A stretch of 64,000 bases of DNA from assembly GCA_026874595.1 (NCBI GenBank), contig CM049319.1, positions 51,472,917-51,536,916 on the forward strand, in the 5' to 3' direction. The position numbers and the translations under genes were made by a program. Positions within the stretch are counted from its first letter, which is position 1; each line of letters opens with the position of its first letter. The stretch comes from Sipunculus nudus (taxonomy: Eukaryota; Annelida; Sipuncula; Golfingiida; Sipunculidae). Positions 23,075-34,952 of this stretch are shown here, piece after piece. The notes under the pieces were generated by a model that worked only from the letters and a program-made list of their open reading frames with translations, was not told the DNA's origin and ran no database searches.

Positions 23075-25345
23075 ATTACTAGTTGGTAAACCCGGTATAC
23101 CAGTTTTTTTACCGGGGTTGGGAAGATGAATTAAAGTAGATGAGGTATGTTGGCTCTTTTTTTATTCTTAAAGTTAAAAAAAAATAGATTTTCAGTGGGA
23201 TCCTATCTCAATAAGATATGTACAAATATTTTTTTTATTAAAAAATGTGGACAACTGATAACAGGGCACAAAATCGTAAAGACTGGACCTAGAATCTTTA
23301 TTCTTAAAACACTGAGAGACCTATAAAAAGTCTCCAAAAGAAACTAGAAATTAGGTCTCTGTTGCCCATATCCTTTGAGCTATAGGGCCCAAAAATACCC
23401 CCCAGAATAGTAAAAAATTTCATACAAGAACTTCAGTATCTGATTAACTACATCACTGATGGTGATGATTTTCGGTATACATATTGATCATGAGGTGTTT
23501 CATCAGTTTCTGCAGACTGGTGGCGCCACCTGTATTTTTGATTGTTTACGAATTGTTTTCTCTATTTTTGAGAGCTTTAAAAATGTGAACATCTGTTAAC
23601 AGGGCACAAGTCGTGAAGACTGGACCTAGAATCTTCATTCTTGACAGTGAGAGACCTATGAAAAGTCTCCATGGAAACCTGAAAAAAGGTCTCTGTTATC
23701 CATATCCTTTGAGCTGTGGTGCTCCAAATTACCCCCCCCCCCCCCAGAATAATGGAAAATTTGGTAAAAAAAACTGCAACATCTCAATAACTACAACACT
23801 GATGGTCATGATTTTTGGCATACATATTGATCAAGAGGTGGCGCCATCTGGATTTTATCAAATTTTTACATTTTTTTCTCTCTTTTTTGTTAGACTTTTA
23901 AGGATGTAGTTATCAGGGTACAAATCGTAACAACTTGACCTAGAATCGTCATTCTTGACACACAGGGAGACCCATGAAAAGTCTCCATGAAAACCTGAAA
24001 TTAGGTCTCTGTTACCCATATCCTTTGAGCTACGGCACTCCAAAGTACAGATCAGAATAATGGAAAATTTGATACAAAAGCTGAAGTGACTGAACAACTA
24101 ATGCAGAGATCGCCATAATTGTTGGCATGGATATTGATCATGGAGTGTTTCATCAGTTTCAGCAGATGATGGCACCACCTGTATTTTTTCGGTTTTTTTT
24201 TCGATTTTTTTCTCTATTTTTGAGACCTTGAACATCTGTTAACAGGGCACAAATCATAACAACTGGACCTAGAATCTTCATTCTTGACACACACAGAGAC
24301 CCATGAAAGGCCTCCATGGAAACTTGAAAGTAGGTCTCGGTTAAACATAGCCTTTAAGCTGTTTGGCTCCAAAATACCCCAAAGAATAATGAAAATTTTG
24401 ATACAAAAACTGCAGTATCTCGATTACTACTTATCTGACATCTTGTCATGCAAGGAGGCCCATGTAACGTGTCTGTTGAAACCTGAAAGTAGGTCTCTAT
24501 AACCCATATCCTTCAAACTAAAGGACTCCGAAGTATCCCTCAGAGTAATGGAAAATTTGATACAAAAGCTGAAGTATCTGAACAACTAATGCAGAGATCA
24601 CCATAATTCTTTGCATGGATATTGACCATCAAGAGTTTTTATAAGTTTCTGCAGACTGGTGGAGCCTACTGTATTTTTTTTAAAGTTTACGCATTTTTCT
24701 CTATTTTTGAGATATATAAATACAGACACAATCTTTGCCTATCGGTGAATCTGTTTGAAGCTTCAGTTGAATGGGTATATACTACCATTCAGATGATAAA
24801 ATTTCCTTTTGCGAATCTCTTCCCAGTCAGCTGAGCGTCATGACCCATGGGTCACTTGTTTATATTGTGGCGCTGCGCTCGCGGTAAGAAATTCATACAA
24901 CGATATGTTTACCTTGAAGACTTGGTGAGTAATGTTGACATTTGCGAACCGGAATGGGGCGCGGGGACATTCAGCTTTTCGATTATCTTTGACTGGTTAC
25001 GATTGCTGGACGTACAAGGAATACGTTGATGTGAGGAAGGCATAAACGTTAAATTAAATGAACGTTTTAAGGCAAGGAAACTATTCCTGAAAGAAGATAT
25101 GGAAAACATGCATACCTCGTTAGTAGCAGAAGCGGACCCAAATGAAGTCGCACTGTTTTTTAATCGTACCAGACCAATTTTGAGGCCTTTAAACCCCGCC
25201 TCCACCGATCCTCACCCTTGTTCCGGATATATAGACCTTTTATTTGGTTTTGTCATTAATCCCCCTTGGTTGAACCCCTCCTTTTCATTAAGCGAGAGTC
25301 ATGTGTTTTTCACATATATATACCAGGCCCGTCGGTCCGAGCCAA
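23075..25345 (+). mobile_element. Non-autonomous element with internal tandem array (Helentron/pearl-like?)
   Basis: The left part (aaacccggtatacc ... ttaccggggttgg, with a ggctctttttttattct tract) is shared with 36637-36780. The right part (about 24860-25345, with 'gaaattcatac', 'atgtttaccttgaaga', 'tgcatacctcgt', 'agcagaagcggaccca') is shared with 36800-37290. Between them this copy holds a tandem array of about 320-345 bp units that the other copy lacks. Conserved ends around a variable tandem core are known for Helentron-associated elements of bivalves; whether this is one is an inference. No transposase is seen. Confidence 0.65.
23230..24720 (+). repeat. Tandem array, unit about 320-345 bp, four to five copies
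   Basis: Each unit contains 'acatctgttaacagggcaca', 'tggacctagaatcttcattc', 'gacccatgaaaagtctccat', 'ggtctctgttacccatatcc' and 'gagct...ctccaaaatacccc'. Starts are near 23250, 23589, 23906 and 24229, with a partial unit from about 24440. Units have diverged by point changes and short deletions. An inverted fragment lies at 57060-57470. Confidence 0.88.
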
Positions 25346-25550
25346 ATATGCAATGTAATGTAAACCTTTACACGTATTGCGAAATGAATTTATTGGGCGC
25401 ACCGTTATGCACATTTATTTATTATCGTCATTATTTTTGCAGAATCGAATTTAACCTTGCAACTGCTCCAGAATAAACAGCCATTCCCCACAAAACAAAG
25501 TTCTTGACTGTATTAGTATTAAGCGAACCCATCTACTGGACTGGCAACAT

Positions 25551-25556
25551 ATATAG

Positions 25557-25590
<34 letters not shown>

Positions 25591-25593
25591 ATA
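25551..25593. repeat. (AT)n(GT)n microsatellite
   Basis: A short TA run followed by about 12 GT units. Confidence 0.92.
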
Positions 25594-25997
25594 TAATCAA
25601 ATCATCTTCCACCTATCATTAAAAACCGAGGCAATAGCAAACAGACTATTATCACTTTCATCAAACCAAACAATTTCCAAAACGCAGTACAAGTCTACAA
25701 CTCCACGTTAAAGAAAGAAGCGGGATTTAAAGAAGAGCCACTTACATCCCCAGTGACAGGGAATGGAGAGTAAAGAAAAAAACAAACCAGTACAAGGAAA
25801 ATAATTTGGTACAAACCTACTAAATGGCAAAAGTGTCCAGACAAACGTTGAAAGAAAAAATTCTTATAACTCATCCACAAACATTTCCCCAAAACCCAAC
25901 ATTTGTATATAATATTCAACAAAAAAGCTACAGTTGCATGAGGAACATGATGAAAATAATAGCAGCACGTAACAAAAGGATAACACAAAACAACCGA

Positions 25998-25999
25998 CC

Positions 26000-26024
<25 letters not shown>
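25998..26024. repeat. Poly-C tract
   Basis: About 27 consecutive C residues in AT-rich DNA, followed by an A run. Confidence 0.9.
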
Positions 26025-26034
<10 letters not shown>

Positions 26035-27665
26035 TCAGTTGCCCCTCGGACCGAAACTGCTTAGCCAAGTACATAATCTATAAAGCCTGACGGATAACTG
26101 ACCATAATACCGCCCGTACATCGGATTAGCAAGCGGAAATTAAAAAAAAAGATACAATAACGATAAAAAATCACTGCAGAATGAACCATGCGAAAAGGAA
26201 AGAGAACTTCTGGAACCTTAACAGAAATAACGTTAGCAATTCAATCACCTTGACGAGAATCCAGCACTATAAAGCGTATCATTGCAATGTAACATCTGTA
26301 TTTAGTAATTCACATACAAACACACCTCCACGATTGGCACTGAACGCATACCCTTCTGGCGTGTAAAATATGAAGGTATTCTGTTGACCCTTTCGTATTT
26401 GGTGGTGTTTAATTCATATATGTATTGTGAAGCAAGGCCTGTTACCTAAACGCTGCATTCGCGCTTTTGCTAGGGTGTTTATAGTAATAACTAGCTCCAT
26501 TTGCACACTACAAGCGTGTCAAATGCAGTTTTCTCCAATTCCGAATTCAACATACGGTATTTAATACATCTTGTTTATCTAGAAAAAAAATTATTGTATT
26601 TGTAAAGGTAATCGATTGACTTCTCGTAATATACGATAAGTCTGCAGTTATGGCGTATGTGCGTAAACACTAATTGGTCATTTGGATACCCCACTTGTCA
26701 CAAGAATGTGTTGTTGACAATGAATTCATTATTCAGAACAGTAGCAATTTTACTGACCTGTCAACCGCACGTGAACTGATCCTCACCTTTGGTTTACGAC
26801 ATAATAGCCCAATTTACACTAGAAAAATGTGGCGCGCTTGCCCGGTCCAGAAAAATGTGGAGCGGGCTACATTTTAACTAGCGTTCACACTGTGCCTACC
26901 CAGGTGACCATGTAGAGCGCCCTACCCTGTCAAGTTGGGCCACATTACACATTGCCCGGTCTAGAATCTGCATTGTGTTTACACGCAGATAAATACTGCA
27001 ATAGAGCAATTTCGGCTAAGCTGCTGGCCAGCTGCCAGGCACGGGGGTGGGCCCAAACACAGCCCTGCTTGACCAGGGCACTGCTGTGTGTATGTACTGT
27101 GTATATAGGTCAGCACGCACATTGTCTATTGCAGCATATAGTTATTGATACTATATTCAGTATGAAGTCTGTAAAGGAGCTTCAACTTTTGAAAGAGAGG
27201 GGAATAATAATTGCACAGAGTAGGACAGCATGTCAATAATATTCGAAGATGCAGATGGAAAACTTATCCTTAACAAGAAACACACTGACTACACCCAGGT
27301 ACAAGCACAAATAGCATGCACAGGAATTCACAACTGTTCTTTCGTGGGATTCATAAATAAAGGAAAACATGTTGTTAATGTAACCTTTAATGAAGTGTTC
27401 TGGAATTAAATATTGTACAAGTTTATTAACTTTTATGAAATTCATTTGCTCAAAAACTTTACTGACCAGTGACATTGAAAAATGTAATAATTGGCCCAGT
27501 CATTCTATCTCATATTCAATGCATATTTCAATTTATGCCAAGCCCTGCTATAAAACGCACAGCCCTGCCACAAAAGTGAGTTTTATTGACAAATATCTCA
27601 TTTTTATTGGGATAATCCCTGACTATATCTTAAGTTTTGATTTGTCTTATGGCACGTTCAACATA

Positions 27666-28134
27666 CTGTGGTTGGCTTCATATTCGCGAGGGTAAAATTT
27701 CGCGATTTCTTAATTTTGAATGTTTTGCGAGGGTTTTATTTTCGTGATTGCACTAGAATCTATTAAAAAAAATAATATTTACATTTATTTTTTTTTTAAA
27801 TTTAAAAAATCCCACAATACCCAACTCCTTAAGATCCTTATCTTTATAGTCATTGTACAATAACCTGTCTCTTAATCGATGTTTTGACAATTATCATTTA
27901 GTGTTTGTATGAGCAGGTTGTAACACCATCCAGAGATTATGTAGTTAATTTACAAACCTTGTTTTCAGAGGTGTGATAACTAAATCATTTGTGCAGAATC
28001 TGCAGATGCATTATATTCTCTTGTTCATCCTCGATAAAAGGGCAGCTTATTCCCGAGGGTTTCATATTCGCGATTATATCGCATTCGCGAATATCGCGAA
28101 AATAAAACCCTTGCGAACAAAACGGCAACCACAG
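27666..28134. mobile_element. Third-level nested MITE, TA-flanked
   Basis: The left end ctgtggttggcttcatattc gives way to cgcgagggtaaaatttcgcg; the right end in reverse complement starts ctgtggttgccgttttgttc and continues with gcaagggttttattttcgcg. Both ends are bordered by TA, as expected for Tc1/mariner-type MITEs. It lies inside the element at 26996-28935. About 470 bp, no coding capacity. Confidence 0.75.
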
Positions 28135-28798
28135 TATATTATGCATACACAGGCAACTTTCCTCAAGTTTTGATGGCTTTTACCCCAGTGTTTTCCCCAA
28201 GACTGAAAATAGGCATATTGAGCGTGGCTCTCCTGGGCAGTAGCAAAGGCCTAATGTTGAATTCTCAAACTGCCATTATTTCATCCCTAGGCTATAAACA
28301 CTACAGGGACCTGTACTCTTTCACAATGGCAGCATCATAGATGGACCCAGGATAAAGTTTTGAAACAAAGATGAAGCTTAGCCTAATCCAAACAAGCATT
28401 TGGAATGTTTTTGTTTATAATTGGACAAAGTACCTCTCTGATTCATTGGTCCAAATGGATTTTCTACTCTTAATTCTGTGTAGATAATGATGAACCTTGC
28501 TAAGCCCTGTTTGTTAGGTAAAAATATACAGGTAGATAAACCTTTACATTTGGGGGTTTGAACACTAAGGCAAGAAAGTTCAATTAGATGATGAAAACCC
28601 TGCAACATGAGCTTGGGATAAACAAAAATGGACAGCCAGAAAATGAAATGTTCACCATCATAGCCTCTTCTGATATGCACAAGTGTCACCAGAAATTCCA
28701 AAAAGAGAGTTAGTTTTATTCTTTTGCATACTTTTAGCAGACCCTCCCCATTTTATTTTAACAGTTAGTAAAACAACAACAAAGGACAGCATGCAACG

Positions 28799-28820
28799 GA
28801 CACACACACACACACACACA
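28799..28820. repeat. (CA)n microsatellite
   Basis: About eleven CA units. Confidence 0.85.
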
Positions 28821-29222
28821 CTACAGGGCTGCTTCATGTATGTATGGGGACATACTGACCAGTAGCTTAGCCCAGCACAGTGTTTGGGCCCACCCCAGCA
28901 TCTGGCACCCTGCCAGCAACTTAGCCGAAGTGCCCCTATTCAGCGCGGTCCAGATTGGATTCCACCATGCGCGCATGGGTTAATCCAGTCACATGACAGC
29001 CGAGTCTTGCTGGAACGCGCTGTATAGGTACACACGTTCGAAGCACAAATGTTGGCCAGAATGAGTCTGGCGCGCGCTAGAATCTGGAACCTACTCACAC
29101 CGGTGATCAAAATGTAGCGCGCCCCAGACCAAAAATCCTCGAAATCTGGCGCGTTTAGGGGACTTGGTGCGCGCTAAACGACGCAGAGAGCTTCAGAAAC
29201 ACGTGTGTAAATGGGGCTAATG

Positions 29223-31455
29223 ATTCATTTGTTGATAATGCCCGATGTATTTGATTGGCTGGCAATATACCCTCGGTACATGTAAGTGTATCCCTTTGTG
29301 CAAACATCAATAACCAGTGGTAATGGCAGCCTTATAACAAAGCAAAACTTGTTGTATTCCCGCTGCCTCCCAGAGCACAACAAGATTTAAACGTTTTTGA
29401 ATTACAATGAAATCTATATATTATAACTGATGGTGGTCGCACTGCACTTTGGACACGGAAAATCATTTGTCCCCATGCAGAAGACGCCCATTCAAATCCA
29501 TTTTCTGCCACCCGCCAGGTGAAACCGGGTCACTGAAGGGTTACAGTGTTTAAACATGAAAAGTGTACACTTTAACACACGACTGATCAGGAAATTCTGG
29601 TGAAGTTTTTTTTCTTTTTTAATCCGACTACAGAATCCGTCTCGTTAATAGAATCCCTCTCAGTTTAAAGTTGTACTGCTGGTATGTTTTAATGTTTGAA
29701 AGTGGTTGAAGCTTGCTGATTAAATAAAAATGTGTGAATCACCCCACCCCCAAACTATGTTTAAGTTTTAGGGCTTTGAACAAACTTTTCTTTTCAAACA
29801 ACCAATAAACTAAATGAACTGTTAAAACCATGATTATAAGGGAAATACATTAATGAATGTATATAAATCAACTTTCCTGTTAACCCATAAAAATGTCAAA
29901 CTGTGGCCGTGTAATTAGTCTTATAGTGTTACCACTGCTGAAAAGCCCTAGTATTAAAAGCGGAGTCACGTAGTCTTTGTTTTAATTTAAAAAAAAAACT
30001 TTATTTCCTGCTGAGGGGAGTATAGGGAGCAATGGGGATTAGAGTGGACCTGTGACCGCGAATCGCACAATGTATTATGTGGCCAGTGAGCACGAAAGGC
30101 AAGAAAATCACCAAAGTGCCTCCTAAATAAACATGACAGGCGTGGAGGACCTCAAATCACTAAAGAAATAGGGGCACCTATTGGGGGGTTATAATAATTA
30201 TAAATTATGCGGCTTAATAGTGCATAATCGCTCAAAATAAAACAAACTTCTGCTAGAAGAGCTCTCCGCCGGTAAGTATGCGGAATTTGGAGAATCAAAT
30301 CAGAGCAAAAGTAGGTAAACCATTGTCTAGAAAAAAACTGCGTATTTATTATATAGAAGATAGTTTAGCAAGTCGTTTTTATATAAAAGCGCCGTCTATC
30401 GCATCAGAATGACACTCAACTGGTCTTTAAGTTAAGAAAATTAATGAACGAATAAATTCGACAGTATAAAAAAAGGATAATTAAGAAAGTTAACAAAGCA
30501 GGGGATCCATTACATTCCTCCTTAGGAGCTTGCCTTGGGTGCTTATTGGTAAATACACAAATCACAGTCTCACTTCATTCCATGCCTTGTTTATATTTCC
30601 ATGTGGTTATATGTTCTATATTTAAAACCTTACTCTGTGTAACATTAGCCACTACATACATGTTCGTCCTGACAATGATAAGATCTGTGAGAATCACGGG
30701 CGGGACACTAGTAAAAACAATGTAACAATATCCGGGTTTAGGTATTGTTGCTACCCTAGCCATGGGGCGTTCACACTTAGTCTAGTTTAATAGCACCAGG
30801 CATTAATAATAAACAATTATGTTGATAAATGTAGTTCCTTTCACTATAGTTAGGTTGATGCCCAATTAGCAGCGTTTTCTAATTGCATTATCAAGACGTG
30901 GCCTTGTATTCGAAACTAACCTTGGTCTGTCTGAAACGCATTTCATATTGTGTTTCTAAGAGGCTTGAAAAAACAAATCAAACATTTCTGGTCATTTTTG
31001 TGATCCTTGTCGTGTATCATATATACATGATATCAGTATTATATTTGCTGAAATCGGAAAATATACAAAGTATACAAAAAGTTATCGTCAGTCCCATCAA
31101 AGGGGCGCCTAACGTTTCTTGGGGATATTTATTTACAAAGTCAAATTATGTTGAAATATTACCTGTCAGTTAAGGAATCCAACGGGTACTGAGGCAATTA
31201 TTAATAAAGATCCACCACCATACCTTGCAAAGGATTCCAGTGACACAATGTTATAATAGAGAAAAGAAAACATTTTTACAGACGATTAGCTGAATTGAGT
31301 AGTAATTAATATAAATATGATGAAATTCATCCTCAGTTTTACTTTAATAGTACCTTCTCTATTGTCGGAGAGCATATGTTTTTCTGTAGTTGTAACATTT
31401 AATTACATCAAATAGCAACTGTTCATAATTATTGCCACAACCAATAGACACACTT
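29223..31455. other. Gene-poor interval
   Basis: No exon or RNA gene recognised. About 130 bp at 30635-30765 (attagccactacatacatgt ... acgggcgggacac) has a diverged partner at 33348-33480 and marks another low-copy dispersed repeat. Confidence 0.5.
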
Positions 31456-31459
31456 TAGG

Positions 31460-31810
31460 AGGCTGGATGGTCGAGTGGTAAAACGCTCAGCCCGCTCCAC
31501 TGGTGACCCTGGTTCGTATCCCGGTGTGGCTATGAGTTTCGATTATAGTTGCCCGTACAAGGCCGTAGGTTTCCTCCGGGTTCTCCGGTTTCCTCCACCA
31601 ATACGGACTACATACAAATCTATCAATATCTTCTATTTTCGCCTTTAATATCTCGGATCAACCAAAACCGACTCAATATGTAAACTCTCGTTGCTGAGGG
31701 AGCCAGTGCGGGCCAGATTATCCGGAGACATGTGACTGGCTCGAGCGCCGACTTCAGTCAGTCATTAAGTCAATGGAAACCCTCCAAGTGGAACGGATTA
31801 TAATAATATA
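31460..31810 (+). mobile_element. tRNA-derived SINE
   Basis: The head reads ggctggatggtcgagtggta with an A box (tggtcgagtggt, 31468-31479) and, 43 bp after the start of the A box, a B box ggttcgtatcc (31511-31521), the spacing of an RNA polymerase III tRNA promoter. A body with 'gtttcctccgggttctccgg' follows, a motif familiar from conserved SINE central domains, then a tail ending in ataataatata. No full tRNA cloverleaf is implied. Confidence 0.85.
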
Positions 31811-31989
31811 GCAAAAAAGTATAAATACGCTCTTTATACCTTCGACATATAGCTATGGAATTATTTTTCCTTGGGTTGGCTACCTGTCCAGTTGGCTACC
31901 TGGGTTTGTTTTCCTGTTGACAACTTTACTCAAAATATTATGAGCAGATTTACATGTAGCTTGTTTCCAAGGAATAATCCTTAGAGCTA

Positions 31990-32600
31990 TGGAGCTTTTT
32001 CGTTATACATTTATTGGAAACAAAAACAAACATTTACATTACTTAAAGAAACACAAGCAGATGAGCATATATACATATATAACAGTAACAATACATATTT
32101 GACAAAAACGTATGTAAAAATTTAAACACAGTAGACGTATTGTACAAAAAAATATTAAAGTCAGTAATTTAATTAGTCTTGACTTAATTTTATATTTATT
32201 CAGTAATCTGTTAATTTTCTTTATAATTCTCCCACATTAGACTTGATGTTAGTGGATTTGTCAGTTTTAGAGCTATCCTTCTAATGTATCGCAGATATTA
32301 TTTAAAAACTTCTGTATAAGGATTTGTGACTTGAATCTGCACAAATACGGGTATCTTTTAACAAAAAGAATTGTCATATTGAAATATTGTGAATCACCAT
32401 TGAAAAATATGACATCTGTTAATCCAAAACTAGACATGTACCGATTTTCTGCATTGACCAATTGTTTAATATTATTCTAAATACCCAATACTTTAGGGCA
32501 TGCCCAAAGCAAATGCCTAAAGGGGTGTTTCCATATCCGTGTATAATTAAAGTTTCTGAAATATGGATTAACATTCAATTTCTACGTTAATCACAGTTTT
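31990..32600 (-). mobile_element. LINE 3' fragment
   Basis: The minus strand encodes DVIFFNGDSQYFNMTILFVK followed by RYPYLCRFKSQI, resembling the last conserved block of non-LTR ORF2 proteins (F-G-D/N ... N-x-I-L-x-x-K-x-Y-x-x-C-R/K). Just upstream a degenerate 'HLLWACPKV' fits the preceding block. Stops interrupt it; only the 3' end remains. Confidence 0.65.
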
Positions 32601-32683
32601 CCTGATATATGGTTTCCATTCAACTGGTATCGTCATTATCGGTCCGTATATGCTAAAAGTTTGACTCTACCCTGTGTACATCC

Positions 32684-32866
32684 ATGGCGGACCACAAGGA
32701 CCCGGACGTCACCTGGTCACTGAAGAATCGCGCCCATTTACCAAACACGTGCTTAAGTCTTGAGGTACATGAAATTGTTCGTATACATTTACAACGCCAC
32801 GTCACTGATATCGAACCACAAAGTAATTCCCAAAGTTTTACGAAATTACAACAACAAAGACAATAA
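32684..32866 (+). CDS. Short uncharacterised ORF (doubtful)
   Basis: A 60-codon frame begins with a favourable context (atccATGGcgg) and is GC-richer than its surroundings. The protein (MADHKDPDVTWSLKNRAHLP...) is hydrophilic, with no signal peptide, membrane segment or motif I recognise. A non-conserved ORF is equally possible. Confidence 0.15.
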   Translation: MADHKDPDVTWSLKNRAHLPNTCLSLEVHEIVRIHLQRHVTDIEPQSNSQSFTKLQQQRQ

Positions 32867-32869
32867 AAC

Positions 32870-32990
32870 AAAGGCCGAGGTTATATTTATTTGGGAGATT
32901 CCTTAGATACTCAGAGGCCGTGGTTATATATATTGGGGAGATTCCTCAAATACTCAGAGGCTTTTGTTATATATACTCTGGACAATTCAA
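32870..32990 (+). repeat. Short tandem repeat, unit about 54 bp, two to three copies
   Basis: 'gttatatatattggggagatt' and 'cctcaaatactcagagg' recur in tandem, and a single diverged unit (atttattggggagatttctt) occurs near 33580. Confidence 0.75.
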
Positions 32991-34384
32991 TTCATTATTA
33001 ATAATACAGGTGCTTTATGCAATGGTTATCGGAGATTATCGGAGATCCCAGGCCCATTATCATAAAACGTAATGTAAACATTGGTATAGGAGATATTTTT
33101 ATTCAATTTCCCTTCTTAGAGAAACAGATCGTTTCTTGCTATAATCTCCATTAATTCTTTGGTGGACGGATGACCGATCGGCAACCGGACAGACTTTAAA
33201 TATAAAGAAAAACGGTTGTGGCGTCGACGTTGGCTGTATATCACGCGGCCTCGTTGCAAGCAGTCAAGTAGAGGACAATACCAAATTTTAAACCCAAGCC
33301 AAGAAATTATCTGATCCCACAGTATATTTTACACCATACAGTGGGTAATATTAGCCGCCACATATATGTTTAGACTGGTGATGATAAGATAAGAGTGCTA
33401 CACGGGTGTGACCCGTAAAAATAATATAACACGTATCCTGGTTTTGGTAAAGTTGTGGTACAGTTGTGGTTTTGGTCAAGTTTGACCCCAAACAAATTGT
33501 ATTATTCTAGTGTATCCTATAAACCCCTCTGTTGCATGTAGTGTATAAATTTGTTATAACGAATCTGACTGGTTTAATATTTATTGGGGAGATTTCTTAA
33601 TTACTCATAGGCAATGGCATTTAAGTTTTAGGTATGCATGGTCATTCCACACACTTTGGGATTTCTTTTTTTTTTGTGTTTTTTTTTACTAAAATTTGGT
33701 ATTTAGGACAAAATTTAAGCGGTTGTTTTTTTCAGGTTTCGCTCAAAAATTGTTTTGATTTTCAGTATAAATGTCCGATTTTGAGCTCCAGCCAGGTCGG
33801 ATATTTATTTCACATATATAGAAAAATTCATTTTATGATGATGTGTTTTCTGATGTACCTAAACCATTCTTTATTATCAAATTGTCCCCTGATCATAAGA
33901 ACTTTTAATGAAAATTTAAAACTAGAAAAGGTAAAATCAAGTGAAAAAAATAAACTGAAAAGTGTTTGAAAACCCAAACTTTCTATGTCTTGGCCTACAT
34001 GTTGTTATCTCAAAACGCAATTTAAGTAGGAGTTGTCGATATTGATATACAACAGGAACAAATATTTATTTGAAATACATGGGGTACATGCTTCACTGAC
34101 GTCATGAATTCGGTTTTTGTAAATGAGATCAGTTCACGTGACCTAACACCAGTGCCTGGATCACTGAACTACAGACCTGTCCTAACATATTTATACCGCC
34201 TCTTCCGTGCGCTATTGTTTTTAAGCCCGGATCGTGCACTTGAGTTGCTCAAGAATGTTTATAATCTCCACAGCCCTGCTACACTCAGTGTAATGTTCAG
34301 ATGAGAGCTAGTCACAGTGATGCGCTGATATTCAAACGAATAACCTTATAATAACACACACTGCGGATTACATATCACGCTAAA

Positions 34385-34560
34385 ATGTTTCTTATAACTT
34401 TACTGTGTTATATGTACGGATGTACTGGTTATAACCTGGACATGGACAATCCAGCCATCCTTAAAATTGATGGCATGCGTTACCAAGGTAACCCTGGAGA
34501 TGTACAGAGCAGCTACTTCGGATTTTCGCTGGCTGAGTATAAAGATGGCGGCAAAACATG
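34385..34560 (+). CDS. Gene 3 exon 1: signal peptide and start of blade 1
   Basis: The ATG is chosen because it opens a hydrophobic signal peptide (MFLITLLCYMYGCTG) directly followed by YNLDMDNPAILKIDG, the typical mature start of integrin alpha chains (x-N-L-D-x-x-x-P). An A at position -3 favours it. The exon goes on to SSYFGFSLAEYKDGGKT and ends acatg|gtaaga in phase 2, splitting the codon for W. Confidence 0.9.
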
Positions 34561-34858
34561 GTAAGACTTACATTTACTGTTTGTTTCTTTTTGTGGTTTA
34601 GATTTGATTTAAAAAAGAATATATGTTTTTATCCAGAGAAACACATGTACTAAGCATATAAAGAAAATTATATTTTAGCTTCCATCGGCATATTTATCCA
34701 ATTAGCCAACTTTTCCATAAAATATTCAAAATACCTACCCTGAAATATACATTGACTTTAATTTCCATATCACACAAGCACGTATTTGAATTTACTCTTT
34801 GTCCTCGCCTTACTCCTTCATACGCCAGGAAAGTGTTAAACGCCACATAACTGAACTT

Positions 34859-34895
<37 letters not shown>

Positions 34896-34896
34896 G

Positions 34897-34952
<56 letters not shown>

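Larger units (their letters stand above)
26996..28935. mobile_element. Nested element with about 90 bp terminal inverted repeats
   Basis: The left end reads ttcggctaagctgctggcca ... gggtgggcccaaacaca. The right end in reverse complement reads cttcggctaagttgctggca ... ggggtgggcccaaacactg. The ends invert cleanly and lie inside the fold-back element of 26811-29222. Short frames inside show no transposase domain, so it looks non-autonomous. Confidence 0.8.
26811..29222. mobile_element. Fold-back element, second copy, split by a nested insertion
   Basis: The left end (acactagaaaaatgtggcgc ... ctgtcaagttgggccacatt ... agaatctgcattgtgttta) matches the left arm at 10056. The right end (cgcgcatgggttaatccagt ... 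cagccgagtcttgctgg ... gtgtaaatggggcta) matches the middle of that element. The two parts are separated by about 1.94 kb of unrelated DNA with its own terminal inverted repeats. Confidence 0.82.

Noticed and set aside
23230-24720. Tandem units considered as a multi-exon coding repeat
   Set aside because: No frame stays open across units and point changes show no codon pattern.
25099-25476. A 125-codon open frame on the + strand
   Set aside because: It lies in the right end of a dispersed element whose other copy is not open in the same frame.
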